Below, one piece after another: positions 48,849 to 59,570 of a stretch of 64,000 nucleotides of DNA. Origin of the DNA: Gaiellaceae bacterium. GTDB taxonomy: Bacteria; Actinomycetota; Thermoleophilia; Gaiellales; Gaiellaceae. The notes beneath the pieces were generated by a model. It was not told where the DNA came from and did not search any database. It worked only from the letters and a program-made list of their open reading frames with translations. Position 1 is the stretch's first letter; each line of letters begins with the position of its first letter. The stretch lies in assembly GCA_026002995.1 (NCBI GenBank), contig BPGK01000001.1, positions 558,001 through 622,000 of the forward strand, in the 5' to 3' direction. The position numbers were made by a program, and so were the translations under genes.

Positions 48849-50063
48849 TTACGCGCGGCTAGCTTCTGCGAGTTCGTTGATCAGCCTGGCGGCCCGGTGA
48901 GCGCCGTCGGCTGGAATCTCCGGCCAGGTCACGTCGCTGCCTAGCAACTCGATGAGGGTGTCTGCCAGTGCCTCGGGCGGTGTCTGCGAGTACGAGAGCC
49001 GCCTGCCCGCTCGGTGGCGCGCAAGGCGCTCTGCGACGACGAGGTTCTGCTCGAAGTGATTCTCGAGCGGGAAGTAGACGAACGGTCGGCGCAGCGCGGT
49101 CAGCTCCAGGGTGGTCGTCCCCCCGCCCTGGACGACAGCGACGTCGCACGCGGCGAGGTGCTCGTAGAGGCGGGGAACGTACCCACGCACCTCGAGGCCA
49201 GGTAAGGCGGGGACGGCTGCCGGGTCGAGCCGCGGTCCGCAGACGAGCACCATCCGCACGCCAGCGACGCGCTTCTCCAGATGCGGGTATGCCTCGGCGC
49301 AGAGCCGGAGGAGGTCGGCGCCCACGCTCGTCCCGCCTACGGCGCAGAGGACGAGCGGGCGGTCGTCGTAGCCGAGCGCGCTCCGGACCTTCCTGTCCGC
49401 GTACGCAGCCGGGTCGAAAGGGAAGACGTAGCCGAGGAAGCGGTAGTGGCGCCGAGCGTACTCGCGCCGGTTCGGCAGCAGGAAGCCGAAGGGACGGTCG
49501 GAGACGTCCTCGGGCTCGCCGACGAAGAGCACGAGCTCCTGCGACGGCGGCCTCCCGCGCCGCCCGCCCGCCCAGCCCCAGTTGAAGCGGTAGGTGAGAA
49601 GCCGCTCCAGTGGATTGCGGGTCATCGCGTCAAGCCCGACGAAGTCGTAGATCATCGTGAAGGGCGCCTTCTTCAGCTCGGGCCTCGCCTGCAGCGCGCC
49701 CGCGATCTCATACGCCTCGTCGCCGACGAGCAGGTCATAGGGGTACTTCGCGGTCACCTGCGCGAAGGCGGCGACGGCGCGCTTCCAGGCGCTGCGTGCG
49801 GCCTGCCCCGCGTAGCTCATGATGTTGAGGGAGAACCCGTCGGCGGCTCTCTCGGCCAGCGCGGTCTCCTCGGCCCACGCCGCCGTCTCGGGCAGCAGCG
49901 TCTCTCCCTCCTCCGCGAGTAGCCGGGCGGCGGGATCGCCTGCGAGCCAGAGGATCTCGACTCCGGGATCGAGAGCGCGTAGCTCCCGTGCGATGGCGAG
50001 GTCTCGTGCCGCGTGTCCGAGGCCGATCGAGCCGCTGATGAAGAGGACGCGCGTTCCGGTCAT
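48849..50063 (-). CDS. MGT-type glycosyltransferase
   Basis: GSIGLGHAARDLAIAREL; C-terminal CDVAVVQGGGTTTLELTALRRPFVYFPLENHFEQ. Confidence 0.82.
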   Translation of the reverse strand: MTGTRVLFISGSIGLGHAARDLAIARELRALDPGVEILWLAGDPAARLLAEEGETLLPETAAWAEETALAERAADGFSLNIMSYAGQAARSAWKRAVAAFAQVTAKYPYDLLVGDEAYEIAGALQARPELKKAPFTMIYDFVGLDAMTRNPLERLLTYRFNWGWAGGRRGRPPSQELVLFVGEPEDVSDRPFGFLLPNRREYARRHYRFLGYVFPFDPAAYADRKVRSALGYDDRPLVLCAVGGTSVGADLLRLCAEAYPHLEKRVAGVRMVLVCGPRLDPAAVPALPGLEVRGYVPRLYEHLAACDVAVVQGGGTTTLELTALRRPFVYFPLENHFEQNLVVAERLARHRAGRRLSYSQTPPEALADTLIELLGSDVTWPEIPADGAHRAARLINELAEASRA

Positions 50064-50068
50064 GTGCA

Positions 50069-51010
50069 CTACCCCACGGGCCAGGGCGTGTTGGACCCGG
50101 CGGCACCGAGACGACCCGCGGCCTCGCGCGCGTACAGCGCGAGGAAGCGCTCGATGATGCGCGTCACCTCGCCGGGACGCTCCTGTGGCGCCGCGTACCC
50201 GCAGCCCTCCAGCACGTGCACCTCCTCGGGTGCGAGCGCCTCGACCTGTCGCCGCCCGGTCTCGAGCGGGAGGAGGCGGTTGGCATCGCCCCAGATCCAG
50301 CAGAGGGGAGGGCGGCCTGCGAGTGCGGAAGAGTCGGGCAGTACCCAGTTGTCGAAGTCGCGGCCGAGGCGCAGCTGTGCCAGCCGCGTCTCGGGCTCCG
50401 CATAGCAGCGGGCGACGTGATCCAGGTACGCCCGCCCGCTCGGGCACGGGCGGGAGCCGAGCTGGTCGCGGACATACGGAAAGTGCCGCTGCCGAGCGAG
50501 GGGCATGCGCCGCATCTTCCGCCGAGCGAGCCGACGGAGAAGGGGATTCCTCAGGATCGGCGTGAAGCGACCGAGCGAGCCGGCCGCGTTGGCTTCCCGC
50601 GTCAATGTGTGCATCAGCACCAGAGCCGAGACTGCCTCCGGGCGCCGCGCCGCGTAGTGTAGGGCCGTGAGGCTGCCGAGGCAGTTCCCCACGAGCACAA
50701 CGGGCGCGAGCTCCAGGTCGGCGACGAAGCGCTCGAGCCAGCGAACGTAGAGCGCAAGCGAGGGTCCGGGGTCGGGGAGGCGGTCTGAGCGGCCGAAGCC
50801 CGGCAAGTCGACCGCGATCACGTCGTGGGTCGCACTGAAGTGCTCGACCTGCTGCTCCCACAGTCGCCAAGTCAGCGTCGCGTTGGGAAGAAACACCATC
50901 GCCGGCCGCCCGGCGCCGCTGCGCCGATACCAGACTCGGCGTCGCTCGAACTCGTGCCAGTGACCATCGTCGGCACGGGCGCCGCGAGCTGCGGCAGCGA
51001 GGCTGGTCAT
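50069..51010 (-). CDS. Alpha/beta hydrolase
   Basis: DVIAVDLPGFGRSDRLPD; VVLVGNCLGSLTALHYA (nucleophile motif GNCLGS). Confidence 0.85.
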   Translation of the reverse strand: MTSLAAAARGARADDGHWHEFERRRVWYRRSGAGRPAMVFLPNATLTWRLWEQQVEHFSATHDVIAVDLPGFGRSDRLPDPGPSLALYVRWLERFVADLELAPVVLVGNCLGSLTALHYAARRPEAVSALVLMHTLTREANAAGSLGRFTPILRNPLLRRLARRKMRRMPLARQRHFPYVRDQLGSRPCPSGRAYLDHVARCYAEPETRLAQLRLGRDFDNWVLPDSSALAGRPPLCWIWGDANRLLPLETGRRQVEALAPEEVHVLEGCGYAAPQERPGEVTRIIERFLALYAREAAGRLGAAGSNTPWPVG

Positions 51011-51146
51011 GTCCTCCTCCTCGATTCTCGTGCGACCCTATTCGACCGGTGTGAAGAGCCGGTGAATCTGATCTGCGCTTTCCGGTGAAGCCGCCGCCCC
51101 CTCGCCGCCGACCGGAGCTTTCCAGTGTGCCCTGCGGTTGGAGCGA

Positions 51147-52145
51147 CTACGGTCGATCGGCGCTTAGGGCGGCGATTCCGTGCGGCCCGGACCCGACCGG
51201 GATCGATCCGACGAGGCGGCCTCGCTCGGACAGGACGGCCACGCGGTTCGCGCCGTGCACGGCCACGAGGACCAGATCTCCCGCCGTTGCCGCATGATGC
51301 GGAGCCGGCCCGACGCCCGTTGCTCCCAGGACTCGTCGCGAGCGTGGAGCGATGCGAACGACCGTGCCTGCGTCGTTGTCGCTCACCCAGAGGCGCCGCG
51401 CTCCGAAGACGAGGTGATGCGGCTCGCTTCCCGCCCGCACGCGTGCGACGGCCCGGCGGGAGCGAACGGAGACGGCGGTGAGATCGCCCGAGGCCCAGTT
51501 GCTGAACCAAAGCTCAGCGCCGTCAGGGGCGAGAGCGACGTCATGCGGTGCTCCGCCCAGGCCCGGGCGAGCGACGATCCGCCCGCTCGCAGCGTTCCGG
51601 ACTTCCACTCGTGACGTCGCATTCATGGTGACCCAGAGCTCGTCCCGTCGAGCAACGACCTCGACGTTGTGCGGCTGCCCGCTCGTCCGCACGGTGCGGA
51701 GCAGACGGCCGCTCGGAACGGCGAGCTGGACGAGGCGCTCCCCACGCTCCGCGGCGATCCAGAGCGTCCGACTGCGCGCGCCGAACGCGGCATCGTGCGG
51801 GTAACCCCCGACGCCGACCGATCGGATGACCGTTCCCGTGCGCGCTCTGATCAGTGTCACGCGCTCCGAGCGCGGACTCGTGACGGCGAAGAGCTCGCCG
51901 TCGGGGCTCACGGCGACGTTGTGCGGCCCGGCGGCGACCTTCGCTCTGCGGACGACGCGCCAGGGCGGCCCTCTCAGGAATGCGATCTGCCCCGCCCGCT
52001 CGAGAGCGACCACGGCCACGTATCGAGAGCCGTCGTCGTGCGATGCAGCGCCGGCATGGGCATGCCACATCCCGGCCACGAGCGCGCCCAGGGCGATGCT
52101 CGTGGTGACGCCCAGCGTCCGCGCACTATCGCTTCGGAGCCTCAT
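51147..52145 (-). CDS. YncE-like beta-propeller protein
   Basis: GPHNVAVSPDGELFAVTSP, GYPHDAAFG, GQPHNVEVV, GAPHDVALAPDG, SEPHHLVFG repeats. Confidence 0.8.
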   Translation of the reverse strand: MRLRSDSARTLGVTTSIALGALVAGMWHAHAGAASHDDGSRYVAVVALERAGQIAFLRGPPWRVVRRAKVAAGPHNVAVSPDGELFAVTSPRSERVTLIRARTGTVIRSVGVGGYPHDAAFGARSRTLWIAAERGERLVQLAVPSGRLLRTVRTSGQPHNVEVVARRDELWVTMNATSRVEVRNAASGRIVARPGLGGAPHDVALAPDGAELWFSNWASGDLTAVSVRSRRAVARVRAGSEPHHLVFGARRLWVSDNDAGTVVRIAPRSRRVLGATGVGPAPHHAATAGDLVLVAVHGANRVAVLSERGRLVGSIPVGSGPHGIAALSADRP

Positions 52146-52158
52146 GACGCGGGCTCGG

Positions 52159-52608
52159 TCATCCTCGGCGATCCATGATGGCGTACATCTGAGCGATCTC
52201 CTCCCGCTGGGCTTCGATGATCTGCCGGCAGAGGTCGCGGATTTCTGCATCGCTGAGGCCTGCCTCCTGGCACATATGGATCGCCCGGGAGTGGTGGGGG
52301 ATCATCGAGCGCAGGAAGGCATCGTCTCCGACGAGCGCCTCGGAACGGCCCGCCGTGAACGCCCCGATCAGCACGAGTCCGAGCACGACATACAACACGG
52401 CGTTGACGCGCTTGTTCTGGAGCATGTTGCCCATCGCTAGCAGCATGATCAGACCCATCGCCGAGATCATCGAGAGTGAGATCCAGAAGACGCTGAGGCT
52501 GAGTTCGAGGTGACCGAGGACATCGATCTGCGAGAACGCGAGCAGGTACATCACCACGAGGCTTCCGGGGAGACTTGCTGCGAAGCGGCCGTACATCATC
52601 GGGCGCAT
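52159..52608 (-). CDS. DUF305-like membrane protein
   Basis: DDAFLRSMIPHHSRAIHMCQEAGLSDAEIRDLCRQIIEAQREEIAQM. Confidence 0.85.
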   Translation of the reverse strand: MRPMMYGRFAASLPGSLVVMYLLAFSQIDVLGHLELSLSVFWISLSMISAMGLIMLLAMGNMLQNKRVNAVLYVVLGLVLIGAFTAGRSEALVGDDAFLRSMIPHHSRAIHMCQEAGLSDAEIRDLCRQIIEAQREEIAQMYAIMDRRG

Positions 52609-52816
52609 GCCTATCTCCTCCCTTTCCTTCGACGGGTTCTGGGAGGAGCTACCCTCGGCGGTGCGTTTCTAGCCGCGCCCCCAGGCAAGCGGCAGCGGGC
52701 TGCGTAGCGTGACGGATTTCTCGAGCGCCCGAACGGCCGGCTTTCTTCGCTAGCGTCCGCGGTCGACACGCTGGCGCACGACGACCAGGACCTTCGGTCA
52801 CCAACTCGCGCCGATG

Positions 52817-55237
52817 CTACGAGGGCTGCTCAGGCCTGTCGAGCGGTGGTTCCTGGCTCGGGGCCGAGCCGCGCGGCAACCGCAGCCGCTTCAGGGCGAC
52901 GGCGTTGACCGCGACGAGGACGCTCGAGCCCGACATCGAGATCGCCGCGATCTCCGGGCGCAGGGTGAGGCCCCACTTCGCGAAGGCTCCGGCGGCGATC
53001 GGCAGGGCGAGCGAGTTGTAGCCGATCGCCCAGCCCAGGTTCTGCTTCATCTTGCGCACGGTGCCGCGCCCGATCGCGACCGCGGTGGCCACGTCCAGGG
53101 GGTCGGAGCGCATGAGCACGACGTCGGCGGTCTCGATGGCGACGTCGGTGCCGGCGCCGATCGCGATCCCGACGTCGGCCTGGGCGAGCGCGGGAGCGTC
53201 GTTGACCCCGTCGCCGACCATCGCCACGATCCGGCCTTGCCGCTGGAGCTCGGCGACCTTGGCCGCCTTGTCGCCGGGCAGGACCTCCGCGATGACCTCC
53301 TCGATCCCCACCTCGGCGGCGATCCGCTCCGCGGTCGCCCGGTTGTCGCCGGTGAGCATCACGGGGCGGATTCCCTGCTCCCGGAGGGCCGCCACCGCCT
53401 CGGCGGCCGTCTCGCGGGGGGCGTCCGCGATCGCGATCAGGGCGGCGGCGCGCGCGTCGACGGCGACGTGGACGACGGTACGGCCCTCGCCCGCGAGCTC
53501 GGCGGCCCTCTCCGCGAGGCGGTCGAGCGAGATCCCCTCGCGCTCGAACAGCCGCGCGTTGCCGACGGCGAGGCGACGGCCGTCGACCGAGGCGAGCGCG
53601 CCGTGACCGGGCACGGCCTCGAACCCGGTCGCGCGCGGCGGATCGAGGCCGCGCGCCTCGGCCGCCCGCACGATCGCCTGGGCGAGCGGGTGCTCGCTCT
53701 CGCGCTCGGCGGCTGCGACGAGGCGCAGGACCTCGTGCTCGTCCACCCCGTCCGCCGTCGCAATGTCCACCACCTCGGGCTCGCCGCGTGTAAGCGTGCC
53801 CGTCTTGTCGAGGACGACCGTGTCCAGCCTCGCCGCCTGCTCGACCGCGATCGCGCTCTTGAAGAGGATCCCGCGCCGCGCGCCGAGGCCGGTGCCGACC
53901 ATGACCGCGGTCGGCGTCGCGAGCCCGAGCGCGTCCGGGCATGTGATGACCACCACCGTGATCGCGTAGACGAGTGACTCCTGCACGGAGGCCCCGACGA
54001 CGAGGTACCAGACGAGGAACGTGCCGAGGCCGCCGACGAGGGCGACGAGCACGAGCCAGAAGGCCGCCTTGTCGGCGAGTCGCTGCGCGGGCGCCTTCGA
54101 GTTCTGGGCCTCCTGCACGAGCTTCACGATCTGCGCGAGCGCCGTGTCCGAGCCGACTGCCGTCGCCCGCGCGCGCAGCGTTCCGTTCTTGTTGATCGTG
54201 GCGCCGATGAGCCGATCGCCGGAGCGCTTGGAGACGGGCATCGACTCGCCGGTCACCATCGACTCGTCCACGGAGCTCTCGCCCTCGAGCACCTCCGCGT
54301 CGACCGGCACCTTGGAGCCGGGGCGGATCAGGAGCAGCTCGCCGACGTGCACCTCCGCCGTCGGCACCTCCAGCTCGACGCCGTCGCGGATGACGGTGGC
54401 CTTCGGCGGCGCGAGGTCGAGGAGGGCGCGGATCGCGTCGTTGGCGCCGCCCCGGGCGCGCATCTCGAACCAGTGCCCGAGCAGGACGAAGGCTGCAAGG
54501 AAGGCCGCCGCCTCGTAGAAGACCTCGCCCTCGATGAAGAAGGTCGCGGCGACCGAGTACACCCAACCGGTGCCGATCGCGACCGCGACGAGCACCATCA
54601 TGTCCAGCGTCTTCGCCCGGAGCGCGAGGTATGCGCCCCGGAAGAAGACCCAGGACGAGTAGAAGATGACAGGGAGGCTGAGCAGGAACTCCCAGACGTC
54701 GTCGCGCATCCCGAAGGGTGTCGGCGGAATCCCGCCGAAGATGCGGTCACCGAGCTCGGACCAGATCGCGATCGGGATCGCGAACGCGACCGCGACGAGG
54801 AAGCGGTTGCGCATGTCGCGCACCATGGCGTCCATGGACATCCCGGCATGCCCGCCGTGCCCGTGGCCCTCGGCGGCGCGCATCGTCGCCGCGTGGTCGT
54901 GCGCGGGCGCGAGCGGCTCGTCCTCGGCGCGGGGATCGCAGAGCTCGCACGGCACCGAGCGGCCGGCGCAGTGGAACCCGCACTCCTCGACGAGCTCCCG
55001 GAGCTCCTCGACCGAGGTGAGCGCCGGGTCATACGTGACCGTCGCTGTCTGAGCGACGGGGTTCGCCTCGACGCTCCCGACGCCGGGGACGCGGGCCAGC
55101 GCCGCCTGGACGACGAGATGCTCGCTGCCGCGGTACATCCCGCCGACGTGCAGGGTCGTCGTCGCGGTCGCGCTGCCGCCCTCGTGGCCGTGGTGCTCGT
55201 GCCCCGAGTGGTCCGTCATCTTCGGCTCCGCGCTCAT
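52817..55237 (-). CDS. P1B-type metal ATPase with CPD membrane motif and degenerate HMA domain
   Basis: [35 protein letters not shown]-terminal HMA-like [10 protein letters not shown] lacking CxxC, then CELC and His-rich stretch. Confidence 0.92.
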   Translation of the reverse strand: MSAEPKMTDHSGHEHHGHEGGSATATTTLHVGGMYRGSEHLVVQAALARVPGVGSVEANPVAQTATVTYDPALTSVEELRELVEECGFHCAGRSVPCELCDPRAEDEPLAPAHDHAATMRAAEGHGHGGHAGMSMDAMVRDMRNRFLVAVAFAIPIAIWSELGDRIFGGIPPTPFGMRDDVWEFLLSLPVIFYSSWVFFRGAYLALRAKTLDMMVLVAVAIGTGWVYSVAATFFIEGEVFYEAAAFLAAFVLLGHWFEMRARGGANDAIRALLDLAPPKATVIRDGVELEVPTAEVHVGELLLIRPGSKVPVDAEVLEGESSVDESMVTGESMPVSKRSGDRLIGATINKNGTLRARATAVGSDTALAQIVKLVQEAQNSKAPAQRLADKAAFWLVLVALVGGLGTFLVWYLVVGASVQESLVYAITVVVITCPDALGLATPTAVMVGTGLGARRGILFKSAIAVEQAARLDTVVLDKTGTLTRGEPEVVDIATADGVDEHEVLRLVAAAERESEHPLAQAIVRAAEARGLDPPRATGFEAVPGHGALASVDGRRLAVGNARLFEREGISLDRLAERAAELAGEGRTVVHVAVDARAAALIAIADAPRETAAEAVAALREQGIRPVMLTGDNRATAERIAAEVGIEEVIAEVLPGDKAAKVAELQRQGRIVAMVGDGVNDAPALAQADVGIAIGAGTDVAIETADVVLMRSDPLDVATAVAIGRGTVRKMKQNLGWAIGYNSLALPIAAGAFAKWGLTLRPEIAAISMSGSSVLVAVNAVALKRLRLPRGSAPSQEPPLDRPEQPS

Positions 55238-55965
55238 GCGGGTGACTCTTCCCGAGTGGCGTGAAGGTCGTGTGAAGAATCACCTCGGTCTTCCGAGGCC
55301 CGGCCGGTCCACGCCCGGAGGAAGACGAGCGTGCCGAACGTCGTTCGCCTGCGCCGCATCTCCTCGACGCGCTCGAACCTGGCCGATGCGATCATCGACG
55401 GCAGCGCTCCGCGCGCGTTGTCCGAGGTCGTCTCGAATCCGTCGAGCACCCGGACCGGGAAGAACGCGGCCCGCATGAGCAGACCGTCCGGCGGGCCCCA
55501 GTCGGCGACGTGGAGCTCACCGTGCGGGTTCAGCACGCGGCGAGCTTCCGCGAGCGCCGCGCGCTTGCCGTCCGTCGTCAGGTGATGGAAGAGGAGGCTC
55601 GAGACGACGCGGTCGAAAGACCAGTCATCGAACGGGAGCGCCTCGGCGCGAGCATCGAGGAGCTCGGCCTGCGCGCCGGACTCCGCGATCCGCGTCCGCG
55701 CTCGCTCCAGCGCGTCTGCGTCGGCATCGACGCCGACGACGTGCACGCCGGGCGCGGACCGGGCGAGCCGCGTCGTCAGCGTGCCGGTTCCGCAGCCGAG
55801 GTCGAGCACGCGCATGCCGTCGCTGAGGCCCGCCTGCTCGACGAGCTCGGCCTTCCACGCGGACTCGCGCAAGACGGTCGCCATGAGCGGGTCGTAGAAG
55901 CGCGTGAGCGCGGAGAAGCGGAGCGCCGGGATGAACTGCCCTCTGGAATGCCGATTCGAGCTCAC
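55234..55965 (-). CDS. Class I SAM-dependent methyltransferase
   Basis: [50 protein letters not shown]. Confidence 0.88.
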   Translation of the reverse strand: MSSNRHSRGQFIPALRFSALTRFYDPLMATVLRESAWKAELVEQAGLSDGMRVLDLGCGTGTLTTRLARSAPGVHVVGVDADADALERARTRIAESGAQAELLDARAEALPFDDWSFDRVVSSLLFHHLTTDGKRAALAEARRVLNPHGELHVADWGPPDGLLMRAAFFPVRVLDGFETTSDNARGALPSMIASARFERVEEMRRRRTTFGTLVFLRAWTGRASEDRGDSSHDLHATREESPA

Positions 55966-55985
55966 GAGCTGGCGCTCGACGCCGG

Positions 55986-56276
55986 TCAGCGCGTGCGCGA
56001 GAAGCGCTGGACGGCGGCGAGCAGGTCTTCGCTCTTCCTCTTGGCGACCTCGCCGTCGCCGGCGGCGAGCGCGTCGGCCACGCAGTGGCGGACGTGGTCC
56101 TCGAGCAGCTTGACCGAAAGGCTCTCGAGCGCGGTGGAGACCGCCGCGATCTGCGTGAGGATGTCGACGCAGTAGCGCTCCTCCTCGACCATCCGCTCGA
56201 TCCCGCGCACCTGCCCTTCGATCCTGTGCAGCCGCTTGATCAGCGCGTCCTTGTCGGAAACGTAGCCGTGGGTCAT
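55986..56276 (-). CDS. csoR: CsoR/RcnR-family metal-sensing repressor
   Basis: [35 protein letters not shown]...[10 protein letters not shown]. Confidence 0.93.
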   Translation of the reverse strand: MTHGYVSDKDALIKRLHRIEGQVRGIERMVEEERYCVDILTQIAAVSTALESLSVKLLEDHVRHCVADALAAGDGEVAKRKSEDLLAAVQRFSRTR

Positions 56277-58501
56277 GCAGGCTCTCCCTCGAGTCGCGGG
56301 ACTGGGTGGGGGACAGTGGACGAGGTGTCCTCGCGCCGGCTGTGGAAGCGGCGCAGGCGCAGGCTGTTGGTGACGACGAAGACGCTCGAGAACGCCATCG
56401 CAGCGGCCGCGACGATCGGGTTCAGGAGGCCCACGACGGCGAGCGGGATCGCGGCGACGTTGTAGGCAAAGGCCCAGAAGAGGTTGCCCTTGATCGTCCG
56501 CAGCGTGCGCCTGGCGAGCGCGATCGCGTCTGCGGCGGCCCGCGGGTCCCCGGACACGAGCGTGAGGTCGGACGCCTCGATCGCGACATCCGTGCCGGTG
56601 CCGATGGCAAGTCCGAGGTCGGCCTGCGCGAGGGCGGGCGCGTCGTTGACGCCGTCGCCGACCATCGCGACGACCTCGCCCTCCTCTTGCAGCCGCCGCA
56701 CCTCGGCGACCTTGTCCTCGGGGAGCACGTTGGCGCGCACCTGCCGGATTCCGACCGTCGCTGCGACCGAGCGGGCGGTCCGCTCGTTGTCCCCCGTCAG
56801 GAGCACCGGCGTGAGGCCGAGCCGGACGAGCGCTTCGACCGCCTCAGCGCTCGATGGCTTGATCCGGTCGGCGACGACGAGCAGACCCCTCGCCGTCCCG
56901 TCCCAGCCCACCGCCACGACCGTGCGTCCCTCCGCCTCCGCCTCCTCGCGCGCCTGAGAGAGCTCGCGCGGGAGCTCGAGCCCCCACTCGGCGAGCAGCT
57001 GCGGACGTCCGACGATCGCGGCATGGCCCTCGACCACGGCCTCGACGCCCAGCCCGGCGCGGTTCGAGAAGCGCTCGACCCGCGGGAGACCCCCAAGCTC
57101 TTCTCGCGCTCGCTCGGCGATCGCCCGCGCGATCGGATGCTCGCTCGCGTCCTCGGCTGCACCGGCGATGCGAAGGAGCTCGGCACGCGTCACGCCCTCG
57201 GCGGGGATGGCGTCGGCGAGCCACATTCGTCCTTCGGTGACCGTCCCCGTCTTGTCCAGGACGATGGTCGTGATCCTCCGCGTCCGCTCGAGGACCTCGG
57301 GCCCCTTGATGAGGATGCCGAGCTGAGCGCCGCGCCCGGTGCCGACCATGAGCGCCGTGGGGGTGGCAAGGCCGAGCGCGCACGGACAGGCGATGATCAG
57401 CACCGCGACCGAGGCGGTGAACGCGGCCGACGCATCGCCGGTCAGGAGGAGCCAACCGGCGAGCGTCGCGAGCGAGATTGCGATCACGATGGGTACGAAG
57501 ACCGCGGAGACGCGGTCGACGAGGCGCTGGATGGGCGCCTTGCCCGCCTGCGCCTCCTCGACCATTCGCGCGATCTGGGCGAGCGCGGTCTCGGCACCGA
57601 CCTTGGTCGCGCGCACGATCAGCCGTCCCGACGAGTTGATCGTCGCGCCGGCCACCTCGTCGCCCGGACCGACCTCGACCGGCACGGGCTCCCCCGTCAG
57701 CATCGACTGGTCGACGGCCGAGAATCCGTCCTCGACGACTCCGTCAGTCGCGATCTTCTCGCCGGGGCGGACCACGAAGAGGTCTCCCGGCTGGAGCTCG
57801 TCCACCGGTACCACCACCTCTTGCCCGTCGCGGAGCACGCGCGCCTCCTTCGCCCCGAGCTCCAGCAATGCGCGGATGGCGGCGCTCGAGCGCCGCTTCG
57901 CGCGCGCCTCGAGGAAGCGGCCGAGGAGGATCAGGGTGGTGATCACGGCCCCGACCTCGAAGTACGTATGCGCGTCGAGCGAGCCGACGAGCGCCACGGT
58001 CGACCAGGCCCATGCGGCGAGGGTGCCGATCGAGATCAGCGTGTCCATGGTCGCCGCACCGTGGCGCGCGTTCAGCGCCGCGGCGCGATGGAACGTCCAG
58101 CCCGCCCAGAGCACGACGGGCGTCGCGAGCGCGAACGCCAGCCACTCCCAGCCCTCGAACTGCAGCGGCGGTACCATCGCCAGCGCCACGAGCGGCGCCG
58201 TCAGGACCGCCGCGACGATCAGACGCGTGCGCAGCTTGCGTGCGCGCTGTTCGTCCGCCTCGGCGCGGGCCTCGACGCTCGCGCGGTAGCCGGCGGCCTC
58301 GACCGCGCGGATGAGGTCCTCCACTGCCGCCTGGGCGGGGTCGTAGCTGACTGTGGCCTGCTCGGTGGCGTAGTTGACCGACGCCTCGACCCCTTCGAGC
58401 TTGTTCAGCTTGCGCTCGATGCGCGTCGCGCACGAAGCGCAGGTCATGCCCTCGAGCGAGAGCTGGACGCGCGTGCGGGGCTGTTCAGCTGTCGCAGTCA
58501 C
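56273..58501 (-). CDS. copA: Copper-exporting P1B-type ATPase
   Basis: [56 protein letters not shown]. Confidence 0.95.
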   Translation of the reverse strand: MTATAEQPRTRVQLSLEGMTCASCATRIERKLNKLEGVEASVNYATEQATVSYDPAQAAVEDLIRAVEAAGYRASVEARAEADEQRARKLRTRLIVAAVLTAPLVALAMVPPLQFEGWEWLAFALATPVVLWAGWTFHRAAALNARHGAATMDTLISIGTLAAWAWSTVALVGSLDAHTYFEVGAVITTLILLGRFLEARAKRRSSAAIRALLELGAKEARVLRDGQEVVVPVDELQPGDLFVVRPGEKIATDGVVEDGFSAVDQSMLTGEPVPVEVGPGDEVAGATINSSGRLIVRATKVGAETALAQIARMVEEAQAGKAPIQRLVDRVSAVFVPIVIAISLATLAGWLLLTGDASAAFTASVAVLIIACPCALGLATPTALMVGTGRGAQLGILIKGPEVLERTRRITTIVLDKTGTVTEGRMWLADAIPAEGVTRAELLRIAGAAEDASEHPIARAIAERAREELGGLPRVERFSNRAGLGVEAVVEGHAAIVGRPQLLAEWGLELPRELSQAREEAEAEGRTVVAVGWDGTARGLLVVADRIKPSSAEAVEALVRLGLTPVLLTGDNERTARSVAATVGIRQVRANVLPEDKVAEVRRLQEEGEVVAMVGDGVNDAPALAQADLGLAIGTGTDVAIEASDLTLVSGDPRAAADAIALARRTLRTIKGNLFWAFAYNVAAIPLAVVGLLNPIVAAAAMAFSSVFVVTNSLRLRRFHSRREDTSSTVPHPVPRLEGEPA

Positions 58502-58701
58502 GCCGCCTCGTACCCCGCCTCCTGGATCGCCGCGCGGAGCTTCTCGTCGGAGAGCTCCCGACCTCGGATCGTCACGACCTTCGCATCGATGTCGACGTCG
58601 ACCTCCTCGACGCCCTCGACCTCCGATACCTCCTCCCGGATCGACATGCCGCAGTGCGCGCAGTGGATCGCGGGCACGGTGTAGATGACCGTCTCGCTCA
58701 T
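58498..58701 (-). CDS. copZ: CopZ-like heavy-metal chaperone
   Basis: [36 protein letters not shown]. Confidence 0.9.
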   Translation of the reverse strand: MSETVIYTVPAIHCAHCGMSIREEVSEVEGVEEVDVDIDAKVVTIRGRELSDEKLRAAIQEAGYEAA

Positions 58702-59570
58702 CGGACTGCCTCCTTGTCGGTTATTGCTCGACTATACCCCAGAGGGGTACTTTCGGCCAAGAACTCGTCGCGGCAGCCGCGCGAGCAGAAGAGGAGTGTC
58801 GTCCCGTTCTGCTCGATCGAGGGGGCGCCTGCCTCGGCCGGATCGATCAGCATCCCGCACACCGGGTCGCGAACGAGCGCCTGGAGCGCCTTGAACTGGC
58901 CGTCCTCGAGCCAGAGCACGCGGTCGGCGACCTCCCGCAGCCGCTCGTCGTGGCTCACGATCACGACCGTAGTCCCCTCTTCCTTCGCGAGCTCTCGCAG
59001 CAGGCGCATCGTCTCCGCGCCGTGATGCGAGTCGAGATTGGCGGTCGGCTCGTCGGCGAGGATCAGGACCGGGCGGTTGGCGATCGCGCGCGCGATCGCG
59101 ACCCGTTGCTTCTCGCCGCCCGAGAGCTTCTCGATCGGAAACTCGAGGCGCTCCGCGAGGCCCATCGACTCGAGCAGCGAACGTGCTCGCTCTCGCGCCC
59201 TACTGCCACGCTCCCCGGCGATATTGAGTGCGACTTCGACGTTCTCGCGCGCGGAGAGAGCCGACACGAGGTTGAAGTCCTGGAAGATGAAGCCGAAGGC
59301 GCGCGCGCGGAAGGGCGGGAGCTCGCGCTCGCCGAGGGCGGCGATGTCGGTGCCGTCGATCCGGATCTCGCCGCCGCTCACACGCAGCAGGCCTCCGAGC
59401 ATCGAGAGGAAGGTCGTCTTGCCGCTGCCCGAGGGCCCCATCACGAGAATGATCTCGCCGCGCTCGAGGTCCAGGTCGAGCCCGCGCACGGCCTCCACGC
59501 GCGTCGCTCCCTCGCCGAAGGTCTTGGTGAGGCTCCGGATACGAACGAGTGTCGACTCCATCTCGATCAC
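58698..59570 (-). CDS. MacB/LolD-type ABC transporter ATPase with C-terminal YHS domain
   Basis: [40 protein letters not shown]-terminus [37 protein letters not shown]. Confidence 0.9.
   Translation of the reverse strand: MIEMESTLVRIRSLTKTFGEGATRVEAVRGLDLDLERGEIILVMGPSGSGKTTFLSMLGGLLRVSGGEIRIDGTDIAALGERELPPFRARAFGFIFQDFNLVSALSARENVEVALNIAGERGSRARERARSLLESMGLAERLEFPIEKLSGGEKQRVAIARAIANRPVLILADEPTANLDSHHGAETMRLLRELAKEEGTTVVIVSHDERLREVADRVLWLEDGQFKALQALVRDPVCGMLIDPAEAGAPSIEQNGTTLLFCSRGCRDEFLAESTPLGYSRAITDKEAVR
58735..58749. promoter_or_regulatory. CsoR-type operator TACCCC-AGA-GGGGTA
   Basis: Perfect 6-bp arms, 34 bp upstream of copZ start, inside 3' end of ABC-YHS gene. Confidence 0.75.

Noticed and set aside
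56306-58684. 792-aa plus-strand ORF opposite copA
   Set aside because: Antisense artefact; the minus strand has all P-type ATPase motifs
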